Positions 23,801-37,400 of a DNA stretch of 64,000 nucleotides are shown here, piece by piece (the stretch's first letter is position 1; every line of letters begins with the position of its first letter). The position numbers were made by a program, and so were the translations under genes. Source of the stretch: Chromera velia (taxonomy: Eukaryota; Sar; Chromeraceae); assembly GCA_018398765.1 (NCBI GenBank), contig JAHBMJ010005140.1, positions 1-64,000 of the forward strand, read 5' to 3'. The notes beneath the pieces are model-generated. The model searched no databases, was not told where the DNA came from, and worked only from the letters and a program-made list of their open reading frames with translations.

Positions 23801-26800
23801 ACCCTAGCTGCCAAAAGAACGGCACGGCTGCGTGATGGTGTGAGTGAGTGACGCAAAGTGCCCACCCACCTGCGCAGGAGACTCCTGTACCATTGAAGCC
23901 GGACTTGCAGGCGCAAAGGAAGCTTCCGAGGACGTTGCTGCACGTCGCGTCTGCGTGGCAGTCGTCAGTGCCGAGAGCACACTCGTCTGAATCTGCAGAT
24001 AAAAAAGCATCAAAGGTGCTTTCGGAGACTGTGCTTTTTAGAAGTCTGAAGTAAATGGGGGTAGCTGTAAGTCACGTGGAATCTCTTCTCGACTCCGAAA
24101 GTAGAGAAGCACGTTGAACTGTGCCACCTGTCAAGAAGAACAATATTATCGTGGCTGGAAAAGAGAAACCCATCTGAAGTCCTTCTGCTAGACCATGTAT
24201 GTGTGTCTGTGATGCATGCATGCAACCGTATTGCTATGAGGGCAAGGTAGTTGTAGGACAGTGACTGTTTCGGACAGAACACACGCACCTTCGCAGAGCG
24301 TTCCGTTCCCCTCATGACCGACGTTGCAGGGGCAGAGGAAGGAGCCGATGACGTTCTGGCAGGTTGCGTTCCCGTGGCAGTCGTCGAGTGACAGTGCGCA
24401 CTCGTCGACGTCTGCGTGTTTTCGAGGAAGAATGAATCCATGCGACGCTGTAACAGATAGACATGTTTTCGAATGTCGTCCGTCAATGGAACATATCGTA
24501 ATTGAAGCTACCTGGAGGAAAGATTCGACGGGGTTGTAGCCGGTCCCCACAACTCGGAACAACCAGGCTTTCAGAAGAGAGTGCAAAGGCGCATGCAGCG
24601 GGAAAGTCAGAGGCCATTCGGGGAGCCAAAAAGTGAAGGACGATCGATCGGTTCACAATGCATGCGCCAAATGCATGCTGGTGGAGGTGGAAATGCAGGG
24701 GGGAATCTGAGAAGGAGACCAGTGTCGCACCTGACCTGTGCAATTCCCAGAGATTCCATTGCCTGGCCACCCAGAGTTGCACGCGCACGCAAAGCTGCCG
24801 ATGTTGTTGCTACAGGTGGCGTTGAAGTCGCAGTCGTTCAGCGTCGAGTTCGAGCACTCGTCGGTGTCTGCATCATGAGGAAAAGAGAGGACATAGACAA
24901 ATTTTAAACTGGAAAAAAGGTCGATCGGATTTGTTGTCATTCGCTTCATCACAATGCCATTTGAAATATCATGTGCAAAAAAAGAGTCACAGTATGAAAG
25001 TACCAAAAAGCCTCCGTTGCTTGATCGCGTTCCGTCGAATTTGCATTGCATTCAGTGGACATGTTGTCAATCGAATGAACGCCAGCCAATCCATCGACAC
25101 GCGACGCACGTGTGTGCTCCCAGCGTCGAGGACTCCCGGAGAGAAACCCGCTGATAACGATCGCCGACGGTCTGGTACGATGCGTCTAGCTCTCTCCCAT
25201 TTTTCATCACTAGCGATCAAGGGCAAAGGGGCAGAATGACTGCATGGTCACAGAAAGGCACTTAATTCTGTGTGAAACAAACGTTACGACAAATATTTAC
25301 CTTCGCAGAGCGTTCCGTTCCCCTCATGACCGATGTTGCAGGGGCAGAGGAAGGAGCCGATGACGTTCTGGCAGGTTGCGTTCCCGTGGCAGTCGTCGAG
25401 TGACAGTGCGCACTCGTCGACGTCTGCGTGTGTGAGAGGGAGACGGAATTAACGACAGGGACAAAAAGAGTATCAATAGCGCTGCGGTTCGCGCAAAACG
25501 AAGATCAAAAACTCGGCAGTCAACATCGAAAACGTGCATGTAAAAACGTTCGTGGAATCTTGAGGGGAGTCGTCGCCCTCTTTTGAAGAGAGAGAGCAGT
25601 TTGACGCCCTGCTTCGAACGCCTACCTGAGTGCTAGTGGCGAGGGACAGGGTTGAGAAGAGAAAAAGGGCACGAGACAAACGAAAAGCTTTCGGATAAGT
25701 ATCTCGAATGAATTTTCAGCCAATATGAAGCTGCCCTTATGAAAGAATGAATACGAACAGCAATTCATCATTGACTCAATCTCGTTCTATGAGCGCTCAC
25801 GTACCAGTGCAATTCCCAGAGATTCCATTGCCTGACCACCCAGAGTTGCACGCGCATGTGAAGCTGCCTAGTGTGTTGTTGCATGTCGCGTTTAAGTTGC
25901 AGTCGTTGGAAGCGGAGGTGAGGCACTCGTTGGAGTCTGCATGTGATAAAGACAACAGTAACAAATACCTTGGCCATCAGAACGGATTTCTTCTCAGTGC
26001 CTTTCCGAGGCAGAGATTGAGTATGACTGGGGTCCTACGGGGGAAGAGAAATTGAAAGGGCTGCTTCATTGACTGAGAAAAAACGATGCGCAGGATTTTG
26101 TCAACCAGTATTGATTGTCATGCATGCATGAGCTCGTGCGTTCATGCATCACCTCGCTTTGTGACTCCCTGCATGCATGCAAATCGCTTTGTGACTCCCT
26201 GCCTGCATGCGAATCCCTGCAGGGCCTCACCTGTACACACGGTCCCGTTGCCCTCATATCCCCTCATGCATTCGCACGCAAACGACCCGTTGGTGTTCGT
26301 GCAGTTGGCCTCGACGTGGCAGTCGTGGACACCTGCTTGGCACTCGTCGAGCTCTGCAGAGAAATCAGGGGCGTGCCGGAGAGGCTGCTCTGGTCGTAAA
26401 GTCAAGTAAGAAAAAGCACGGGACTCAAAAGGGGTCTCTTTTTTCAAACAAAAGGGAGGGGGCACAGAGAACCTACGTAAATTGTACCAATTGCTTGACA
26501 CAGGAATCCATATGAATTGTCAAAAGGTCTCTCATCGAAAACAAAGACTGAAAACAGAAAGGAACCGCATCACAGCCACCACACCGACGCATGCAATAAC
26601 AGGTAGAAGGAAGCGAAAGAAAGTCGACGTACCACCCCAAGCAGTTGCGTACAGGACTGCTTGGTCTCCTGCTGCATTTCCCGAGACATCAAAGTTGACT
26701 CTTCTGATTGTGAACCTGAAGAATCGAAAGGGCCCAAGAGACTGGCTCGCAACGTCCACAGGCCACGTCTTCATCTCCCCAACGTCCCAGTTCGTCACCC

Positions 26801-29026
26801 CAGTGAATGAGTTCAAAACAGTCCACGGACCCTCTGTGCTATTCGCTGCAGAGAGATTCATCGCTGCAGGTGCCTGCCACTCACAGCAGTCATCCCTGGC
26901 TTGAAAGGCGTACCCTGACAGAGTCATATAACAGGGCGTACCCAGGATCAAGTGGATTGCGGATTCGGAAACTGCAGAGAGGCTGGCGCCATCAGACGAT
27001 TTCGTCGCCCAGGGATAAGCAGCCGGAGTAGAGTCAAAAAGGGATGAGGGGAGGAATTCGTTATGGACAACCGAGGCGTTGCCCACGTTGTTTCCCCAGT
27101 CGTGGGAAGAGAAAACCCGAAAGTCACCTGGACACACGGCACCTCCGTAGCTCGTATGAAGGGTTGGAAACCCCTGAAAGAGGTTCGTGTCATCTTTGGA
27201 CCAGGTGAACACCTGGTTGTCTCCCCGACCAATGTCTGCAGGCGGAACTCTGAGACCGCACGCCACACCGTCTCCATCCAACCCAGAACTGCAGGTGCAC
27301 GTGAAGCTCCCGTTGGTGTTGACGCATGTGGCCTGAGGGTCGCAGTTGTGGACTCCCGCGGCGCACTCGTCGAGCTCTGCAGCAAAAATGCATTGGTGAA
27401 GGAATCGCTGAGAGCACGGACATGTGCGTACATGCAGATGCCGATCACTGAATCAAAAGAGAAAGACAGAACACCGCCCCCGTCTGCATGCTTGTTTTTG
27501 TTCATGAGATTCGCGATCGAATGAGTCAGTATATGTAATGCATGCATCAAAGTACACGTCCAACCTTGCACAGTTGCCGCATAGAGAGTGGTCCTTTCTC
27601 CACTGACAGGCCCTGTCCCATTGGTGTTTGCAGACGTTCTCATGAAGGTGAACCTGAAAAGCCTGAACGGGCCAGTCACCGTGTCTACAGTCCACGTCTT
27701 CGTCTCCCCCAGATCCCAAATTGCATTTGTGCCACCGCTGTAGGAGTGGAGTGTCGTCCAGGGCCCGTCAGTGCTGTTGGCTCCTGACACGTTCATGGCT
27801 GAAGGGTTTTGGTACTCATGCGCATCAGCACGCGATTGCCAGGAGTAGCCCTCCAGTGTGATGTAGCAGGGCAGTCTGAGCATGACTTGGTGTGCGCTAT
27901 CGTTTGCTTCCAGGAGATTGGCGATTGAGCCAGCACTAGACGCCCATGGAGCACCCAGAGTACTTCCATCAAACAAAGAGGAGGGAAGGTGTTCAGTTGC
28001 GCCTATGGAAGAATTGCCCGTGTTGTCCCACCAGCTGTCTGCAAAGACCCGAAATTCTCCTGGGCACACGTCCCCTGTGTAGTCTTTGAAGATCGTCAAC
28101 TGCCCGTTGTGCAGAAGCCGGTCGTCCTTCGCCCACGTGAAGTCGTCCTTGTCTCCCCGCCCGATGTCAGAGGGGGGGATCTGAATGCCGCACAGAACCC
28201 CGTCACCCCCCAATCCAGAATTGCATGCGCACGTGAAGCTCCCATTGGTGTTCGTGCATGTCGCATCAGGGTCGCAATTGTGCGTCCCTGCCGCGCATTC
28301 ATCGACCTCTGCACATAAGTGTATTGGAGAGGACCGTCAAAACAAAGGAGGCATCCATTGAGGACTCGATTCTTGATCGATATGTTCATCAACGCTTATG
28401 TATAGAGAAGGGATCAAGTCCCACCGAAAAGCCCGGTCATTGAAGCACCGGGGTCGCGTCGTGACGAGGTCAGTGACTCAACTGCCTTTCTGTACACTAC
28501 CATCAATCACGTCCGTTTCGGATGCACCGATGACTGACTGACTCATTGACTGACCTGTCAGTGCTGCTGCGTAAAGTATCGCCTCCTGGCCTGCCGCTGC
28601 GGTGGTTGAAGAATATTGCACTCTTCTGATCGTGAAACGGAAGAATCTAAAGGGTCCCGCTCTCACGTCCGCCTTCCAGGTTTTCCATGACCCGAGGGCC
28701 CAGTCTGTAGCACCGCTGAAGGAGTGGAGCGTCGTCCATGGTCCCTCTGTGCTGTTGGCTCCTGACACGTTCATCGCGGAGTGGGAATGGTCTGGGCAAC
28801 AATCTGTCCGGGCCTGCGAGGAAGGATCGCATGGACGCAAATTTAAAGGGAAATAAATCTCTACTCAAATTTCAATCTACCGGGACAAAGGCACGCGCAG
28901 GCACACACACAGTGAAATTGCTGCACACACAGACACAAACACACATGCACGTACGCAGGCACGCAGGTACACACACACACGCGCGCGCACACACACACAC
29001 AGAGAGAGAGAGAGAGAAAGAGAGAA

Positions 29027-29057
<31 letters not shown>

Positions 29058-32000
29058 CAGACAGACAGACAGACCTGCCAAGAGTACCCATCGAGGACGA
29101 TATGGCAGGGGGTGCCGAGAATGACGTGAACTTCGGACTCAAAGGCTGAGTTTGCCCCTGCAACCTGGAAACCGTTAAAGGTGTGCCACGGAAGACCCGA
29201 GGTGTCCCCGTCGAAAAAAGAGGAGGGCGGGCACTCTAATCCTATCGTCGTATTCCCGCGGTACCCCCACCAGGTGTCGGAGTACGCCCGAAACTCTCCC
29301 GGACAGACGGTGCCGTTGTACTCCTTGAAGACAGTCAGAACCCCGTTGTGCAGCACACGGTCGTCAAGAGTCCATGTGAAGGACAAATGGTTACCGCTGC
29401 CGATGTCTGCCGGGGGGATTCTGACACCACACGCAGCCACTCCGTCCCCCGCAAGGCCATCGTTGCAGGCACATGTGAAGGAGTCCCAGCTGTCCGTGCA
29501 TGTGGCCAGAGAGTGACAATTGTGTTGTGCCAGGGAGCACTTATCAGTGCCTGCATGTTTGGAAACAGTGAAGCAGTAGAATGAGCTGTGCTGTTGTAGG
29601 CAAGAATGGGCTAGAATTTTGAAATAGAGTCCTTGTCAAAACATCCAAGTACATGTGGAAAACAGTGAGATTCAAAACTTGAGGGCAGTAAAGTGCTCCA
29701 TCATTTGTTTGAATGGAAAGAATGTCCATAGAAAAAGAAAGCAAAGAGCAGAGATCATGCTGACGACAACCCGAAAAAGGTGATGACCAAAACGCTCACC
29801 AGATTGAGCAGGTCGTTGAAGAATGTAAGCCAGATCTGCAGCGACAACGCCTGCGACGGTGCCCTGCACTTTCTTGAAGGTGAAGCGGAAGCAAGTGAAG
29901 GGTGCGATGACATCCATGGGCCAGGTCTTCAGCTCACCCAACCCCCAGTTGGTTACTCCGCTGATCGACGCAAGCGTCGTCCAGGGTCCACTTGTGCTGT
30001 TTGCCCCCGACACGTCAAAGGCAGAGGGGTTCTGATCTGGCCACGTTGGTTCCTCCCGGTTACCGATGGCAAAGCCAGCTGCAGTGACGACGCAGGGAAC
30101 CTCGAGGAATACTTGAACGTCACTCGCAGTCATGTCGTTCAGCCCTGCCAGGTGCTCAACCGTGGCCCACGGCCACCCTTCCCACGATGAGTCAAAGAAC
30201 GTCGCAGGGTTGTGTTCATTGGCCCCCACGGCTGCCTGAATTCCCGCCGGGTTCACGTGCCACTCGTTGGCAGAGTAGACTCTGTAGACCCCCGGGCAGT
30301 CGTCTCCTGTGTAGTTCTTCCACATGGTCACTCGGCCATTGTACAAATTGGTGGTGTCTTTGTTCCACGTGAACTCCAAATTATCACCCCTGCCAATGTC
30401 TGCAGGGGGAATCTGGAAGCCGCACGCCACCCCGTCTCCCACAAGACTCGAGTGGCAGGTGCACGAGAAGCTGCCGTTGCACGTGAAGCTGCCGTTGGTG
30501 TTGGCGCAGTCCGCAAATTTGTCACAGTTGTGCACCCCTGCCGCGCACTCGTCAAGCTCTGCAGAAAGCGAAATCACACGGTCGATTTCCCTGAGAGTCG
30601 CGCCTCTCGATAAAAAGACCTTGGAAGCATTTCAATCAAGAAAGTCAGGAATGCCACACTAGCTTTGAAATGAGAGCTCTCGGCTTCCGTAATCAAGAAG
30701 AACTCATTCATCTCCTTCCCAATAAATACGGAGACTCTTCTCACCAGCTTATGCAAGACGTGGATGTCCTGTCGGGTTGTGGAAATTCTGAATAAATTAT
30801 GGAAGAAGCGAGAGCTCAAAATTACTGCATGTACAAGATCGGTAGATCACACTTGTTCGATCAGTGACTCAAAGTTTAACGGCAGTGACTCAGAAGAAAT
30901 GCTCAAGAAAATCCACCTACCTGTCACAGAAGCTGCGTAGAGGAAGGCCTGATCTCCGCTCGTATGATCGAGATTGCTGTAGCTGGTCCTTCTGACTGTG
31001 AACCGAAAAAACCGGAAAGGCCCCGCACGGATCTCGGCAGGCCAGCTCTTCGTCTCCGTGAGGGTCCAGTCCGTCACACCACTAAAGGATTGCAGAACGG
31101 TCCACGGCCCGTCAGTGCTGTTGGCACCTGACACATTCATGGCTGAAGGGGTTTGCTCAACGCAGCAGTTCAGGTCGTCCCGCGCTTGCCATGAGTAGCC
31201 TGCCATGGTGATGAAGCATGGGGTACCCAAAATGATGTGCACCTCTGACTCGGAGGCTGCGGAGGTGCCAGAGACTGTTTGTCCTGAAGTGGCCCACCCA
31301 TATCCTTCAGTACTGCCGTCAAAGAGAGAGGAGGGACACCACTCGCTTGCCGCTATGGATGTCTCGGTAGGCCCAGGATTTTGGTACCAGTCCTCAGGTG
31401 TGAAGACGCGAAACTCTCCTGGGCACAGGTCTCCAGTGTAGTTCTTGAAAGTTGTCACGAACCCATTGAAAAGATTCTTCGCATCCTTTGTCCATGTGAA
31501 AGAAGAGGAATCCCCTCGGCCAATCTCGGAGGGCGGGATCCGCAGTCCACAAACGACACCGCTGGGAAGCTCAGGTGCTGAGAGGAGTCCGGCGCTGCAG
31601 GCGCACGTGAAGCTCCCGTTCGTGTTGGCGCACGTGGCCTGAGGGTCGCAGTTGTGCACCCCTGCTGCGCACTCGTCGAGCTCTGCAAGCATCGTCACGT
31701 ACAAAGGCGAAATATGAATTGCCTTTCGATCCCGCGTGCGATATGGCCTGCTGCTCTGCCTCAAGTGGAGCAAGTCGCAGACAGAATTTCAAACTCATCA
31801 GACACTCAAGTGTAACACTTCAGCATAACCACAACAGCAACAACAACAACACAGGCAGCTTCAGAACCCTGTGACTGAAGGACAAAGAAGCTGAAGCAAC
31901 TGTGAAGAGACAATCTATGCGGAAAGATGACAACAGTATCTTGACAATGTCATCACCAAGCCAAGATAGCAGCACAGCACAAGACCCAGAGAGTTCGGAC

Positions 32001-34273
32001 CAGAGACAAAATCTTTTCCTGTCTGTTTGAAGTGTCAGGCACATATTTATCGCCATGCAGTCTTACCGGTGATAGCAGCTGCGTAAAGATAGGCACTTGC
32101 TCCGCTTGCCCAGTTCGCTGTGGGATTCTGTACTCTTCTGACGGTGAATCTGAAGAACCTGAAGGGCCCAGGTCGGATGTCTGCAGGCCAAATCTTCTTC
32201 TCACCGACGTCCCAGTTGGTGACGCCGCTGTAGGAGTGGAGTGTCGTCCAGGGCCCGTCAGTGCTGTTGGCTCCTGACACGTTCATGGCTGAAGGGTTTT
32301 GGTTTTCATATGCATCTGTGCGCGATTGCCAAGAGTAGCCTGCCATTGTGATGTAGCAAGGCGTCCTCAAAATGACGTGCACCTCAGACTCCGAGGCGGT
32401 GTCGACACCAGCAGTACTGCTTGATGAGGGATGCCACGGCCAGGATTCCAGACTTCCGTCAAACAGAGAAGACGTAATGTATTCGTCTGTGCCGACGGTG
32501 GTGACCTTCCCTGGGTTGTTCAGCCAGTCGCAAGGAGAGAAGACACGATACTCTCCTGTACACACGTCTCCTGTGTAGTTTTTGAAGATCGTCACGACAT
32601 CGTTGAAGAGCCAGTCCTTGTCCTTAGTCCACGTGAATTCGACGTTATCAGCACGCCCAATGTCTGCAGGCGGAACTCTGATACCGCACGCCACACCGTC
32701 TCCATCCAACCCGGCGTTGCAGGTGCACGTGAAGCTCCCGTTGGTGTTGGCGCATGTGGCCTGAGGGTCACAGTTGTGCACCCCTGCTGCGCACTCGTCG
32801 AGCTCTGCACGAAAAGAAGCGAAAAAGTGCTCTGTAAAAGACTCAGATCGACACAGGCACACAATTACACACGTCTGCATGCACACAGTCACAAAAGAGT
32901 CATCAAAATGCTGATTCCTTCCCCGCACCACTTTTTTTCTCCGTTCCCACGATAAAAGGCGAGCCACAGGCCCGTCATGCAGTTACTCCATTGATCGACT
33001 CGGTTGTCCTAAGCGGGGAGGGGGCGCTCTACACTCACTCACTCGTCTTACGACAGGCGGGGGCTCTCGATTCGCTTTTTTGTCTCAGACTCTTGTGCTG
33101 AGGCTGTTGGGAAGAGAGAGCGGACTATGAAGTTTGACTTTCTCTGCAAGTGTGCGCGCATGCACAAGTCCGGGCGGCACGCGTAAAGTAAGATGCTTTT
33201 GTCACACTCTCTCTTTCTTTCCTTGCTACCACTTTCTCCCCCTGTCTGCGTATGTTTTTACAAACCCTCTCTGTCACCTACCCGAGGTCGCAAGTGCGTA
33301 GAGAGTGGCGTAGTCGACAGCGACGTCGTACGTGGTGACTGTGCCCATGGTCCTCCTGAACGTGAACCGAAAAAAACCTGAACGGCCCCGTGCGCACGTC
33401 TGCCGGCCACGTCATGATTGTCCCCGCACCCCACGTAGTCACGCCATCGAATGAGTGGAGCGTCGTCTGTGCTGTTGGAGCCTGAAAGGGTGAATGCGAA
33501 GGGAGATGTATCGCCGGCCGCCCCGGCGCCATCATCGCGTGACGCAATGGCGTAGCCTTCCAGGGTAATGTAGCAGGGTGTGCCGAGGATCACGTGAATT
33601 GCTGACTCAAAAGCTGAGTTCATATGAGCCGTACCTTCCGAGGAAGACCATCCATTACCATCAAGGCTTGAGTCGAAGAGGGACGAGGGCGGCCACTCGC
33701 CTGCATTCACGGTCGTTGCGGTGTCTCCCGGACTGTCCCACCAAGACCCGGCTGAGTAAATTCGGTACTGCCCAGGGCACACATTCCCTGTGTAGTCTTT
33801 GAAGATTGTGACGATGCCGCTGTACAGCCAGTCCTTGTCCTTCGTCCAGGTGAAGGCGCCAGGGTGGCCGAGGCCAATATCTGCAGGGGGGACCTGCAAA
33901 CCACAAACAACGCCGTCTCCATCCCACCCAGAGTTGCAGGCGCATGTGAAACTTCCGTCTGTGTCTGTGCACGTGCCTTTAGGGTCGCAGTTGTGCACCC
34001 CTGCTGCGCACTCGTTGAGCTCTGCGGAAGGACCACAATGCAGGTGGAGGTGCAAAGAGGACAGAGGTCAGGAGCTTTTCGACACAGAATGACAAAGACG
34101 GAGATAAAAAAACATGGGCACAGAGGTCTTGTCAACACGATCAAGACAGGCAGACAGACGGACACACGTCTTTGAAAACGGGAAGAAAGCGAGGCAGACA
34201 CACAGTCAGACAGACAGACAGACAGACACACAGACAGACAGACAGACAGACAGACAGACGGACAGACGGACAG

Positions 34274-34311
<38 letters not shown>

Positions 34312-34377
34312 TATATGTTTCTTGACAGACAGACAGACGGACAGACAGACTCTTTCGTCTTTTCTTTCCCTATTTCT

Positions 34378-34414
<37 letters not shown>

Positions 34415-37400
34415 TATATCTTTCTTGACAGATAGACAGAGAGACAGGCAGACAGATAGATAGATAGATAAATAGGTAGACAGATAGATAGGCAGACAGA
34501 TAGACAGATAGACGGAGGGACAGAAAGACGGACACACATGCGGACAAGGGAAAAGACCACCTGGCAGACGGGCGGAAGGCCTGAAGATCATCAGATGGAT
34601 TTATCACGAGAAACTTGATTCTTGCAGTCACTTTCTGTAGACTTCGTGAGAGTATTGAAGGACGGAATAGAAAGTCTCATTCTGCATCTGTCTTTGCAAA
34701 AAAGAAATTGCACTCACTGATACAGATCCACTGGCTGTAGATTTCTTTTGCAAGACCCACACAGGGGTCCGTCCCGAAGAATATCGAGCAGCTGCTTGTG
34801 CCGTCGCATGCCTGAGCTGTAGAGAGATAGTTGTTTGTGGCGCCCCCGCAGTTGCTGCCGTAAGTCATCTCGAGAAAATAGATGAGGTCAGTGCCACAGT
34901 CCCACGTGAGCGTTGCTCCATGGCAATTTCCGGTCCCACAGCCGTCTGTCCGAGACTGAACAGCTGCAGAGGAACAAAACAATTGACTTGAAATAATCGA
35001 ATGTGCATGCGCTGTGTTCCCAAATCCATCAATCTTTATCTTCCCACTCATTGTCTGGTCGCACACTTTGATCTTATCGCACACACACATGCATTCTGCC
35101 ATCCACTGATCTCTCGATGCGCTCCCGCATCCACACATCCATCCTTCTTCCCTCCCTCCCTTTCTCCCTCCCTCCCTCCCTGCCATCCACCCATAACTGT
35201 TCTGGCCATCTTTCATCAGCACACGTCAAGTACAGACCTCCGTTTTTCGAAAAAAACGAGTCAACAAGAAAGCAAGCTGACCATACCACGCGGCCGCGTA
35301 CAGAAAGATGTTGTCGGCCTGCACGATCGACGTCGTCGCTGCATGGTTGACCCTCCTGATAAGGAACCGGAAGAAACGAAAGGGACGCGGCCGAGAGTCT
35401 GCCAGAAAAGTCTTCTGGTCCGAGTTGCCTGCCCATGAGGTGAGTCCGTCAAATGAGTGGAGCTCAGTCCAGGGACCGTCGATGTAATACCCTCCCGAGA
35501 CCGTCATCGAATAGGGGCTGTAGTTGATTGCCAGAGAAATTACGCCTTCGTCTCGAGCCTGCATGAATCCATTGGTTCGTTCATACAGAAACGGGGGGAC
35601 GGATATTTCTGCTGCATGTCAGTTGGGCTTGCTGAGTGACTTTTATTGCTTGTAGCCTCACTGCTTGCGTCAATGACTGAGTCAAGCACTTTTTTTTTTG
35701 ACAAACAAATTTCATGTAGGGTTTATTCATGCATGAAGTCTCAATTCCTAGTCTGTGTTGCACATTGCCTGACCATTTGTCCCGGGCCGAGCCTGCCTGT
35801 TTGCCTGCCTGGATGCCTTCACAATAGTCTTTTTGGCAAAAGAATTTGAGCGCACGCACCGACAACTCCATCCACCCTGATTCCCCTCGATCCTCTATAG
35901 CCCCCTTACCGTCGTGACTAGCTGCCCTTCCACAGGGACGAACCTGTCTGCCAACCCACCTGCCATGTATACCCTGCCATAGTCAGCGCACAGGGTGTTT
36001 CCAGAACGATCGTAGTGTCCCCGTCGCTCGCTGCCAGGGTCCCTGCTGCAGCCGCCCCGTACCACGCCAGTCCGTCGAGGCTGCCGTCAAATGCAGCAGA
36101 CGGAAGCCTCTCGTTCGCGGCCACCGACGTGTCCCCCGTCATGTCGAGCCACTTGTCTGCCGCATACACGCGGTAGTTTCCATTGCAAATCTGCGTGCAC
36201 AACAACAAAATCGGACCTGTGGGATATCTGTCATATTCATGGTCGACATGAAAAGCGTGCACCGAACTGCTATTCCCCTCAATTGACATTTCTGCCGGAA
36301 ATTTCGGACAGCTTTGCCTTACTGTATCAGAGGACGCGGGCAGACAAAATTCACCAAGGACACAACACCTATCATCAATGGTAACAATTAGGTAAAACAC
36401 TCGACAGCAACAACTTCAATCTACTGCAATTGCTACCCCACCCCCCCCACCCACCTTGTTGCTGTACGTTTTGGAGAAGGTCACCTTTCCGTTGAACAGA
36501 GTGCTGCTGTCCTTGCTCCACGTAAAACCCAACGAGTGTCCCAAGCCTATGTCCGACGGCGGGATCCGAGTACCGCACACCCACCCAAACCCCTCGAACC
36601 CGTCGTTGCAGTTGCAAGAGAAGCTCCCCCCAGAGACCGCACACCAGGCACCGTCAGGATCGCAATTGTGGGTTCCAGACGCACACAGGGCTGAAAAAGT
36701 GCAGAGAGGGACGGATGAGTACAGGGATGAACAAGCAGACAGACAGACAGACAGACAGGCAGGCAGACAGATAGACAGGAGTGTCTGATGAATACCAGTA
36801 AAGATCAGCAAAGGCAGAGAATATGTGAGGCAGTCTGTTGGCATTCGATGTGAATGAGAGTAGACAGACTCCATGCAGGTGCTGCATCATCGACTCACTT
36901 TCGCATGTCCACTGGCTGTAGACTTCTTTTGCAATACCAGGACAGGGGTCCGTCGGGAAAAATATCGAGCAGCTGCTTGTGCCGTCGCATGCCTGAGCTG
37001 TGGAGAGATAGTTGTTCGTAGTGCCCCCGCAGTTGCTGCCGTAAGTCATCTCGATGAACGAGAGAACATCCGAGCCGCAGTCCCACGTGAGTGTCGCCCC
37101 ATGGCAGTTGCCGCCTGGGCAATCTGTCCTTGATCCAGTTGCTGCGAGAGGACAAACGAGACAGAGGTGAACAATTTTGTTGCGGTCACGTGATAAATTT
37201 GGAAGGAGTCCGAGTCTAGCTTGTCAAACAAGGAACAACCCAGACTGCCAACTTGATAGAAATCGCAAAAGAACAACATCAGCACCGAATCATTTTCACA
37301 CGCGTGTCCACTCTGCAAAACAAACCCATGATAATGAAGTAGAAACCCTCAGTGCCCTCGCTTCAATTCAATTGATGATCTTTACGGCAGAGGGACATGC

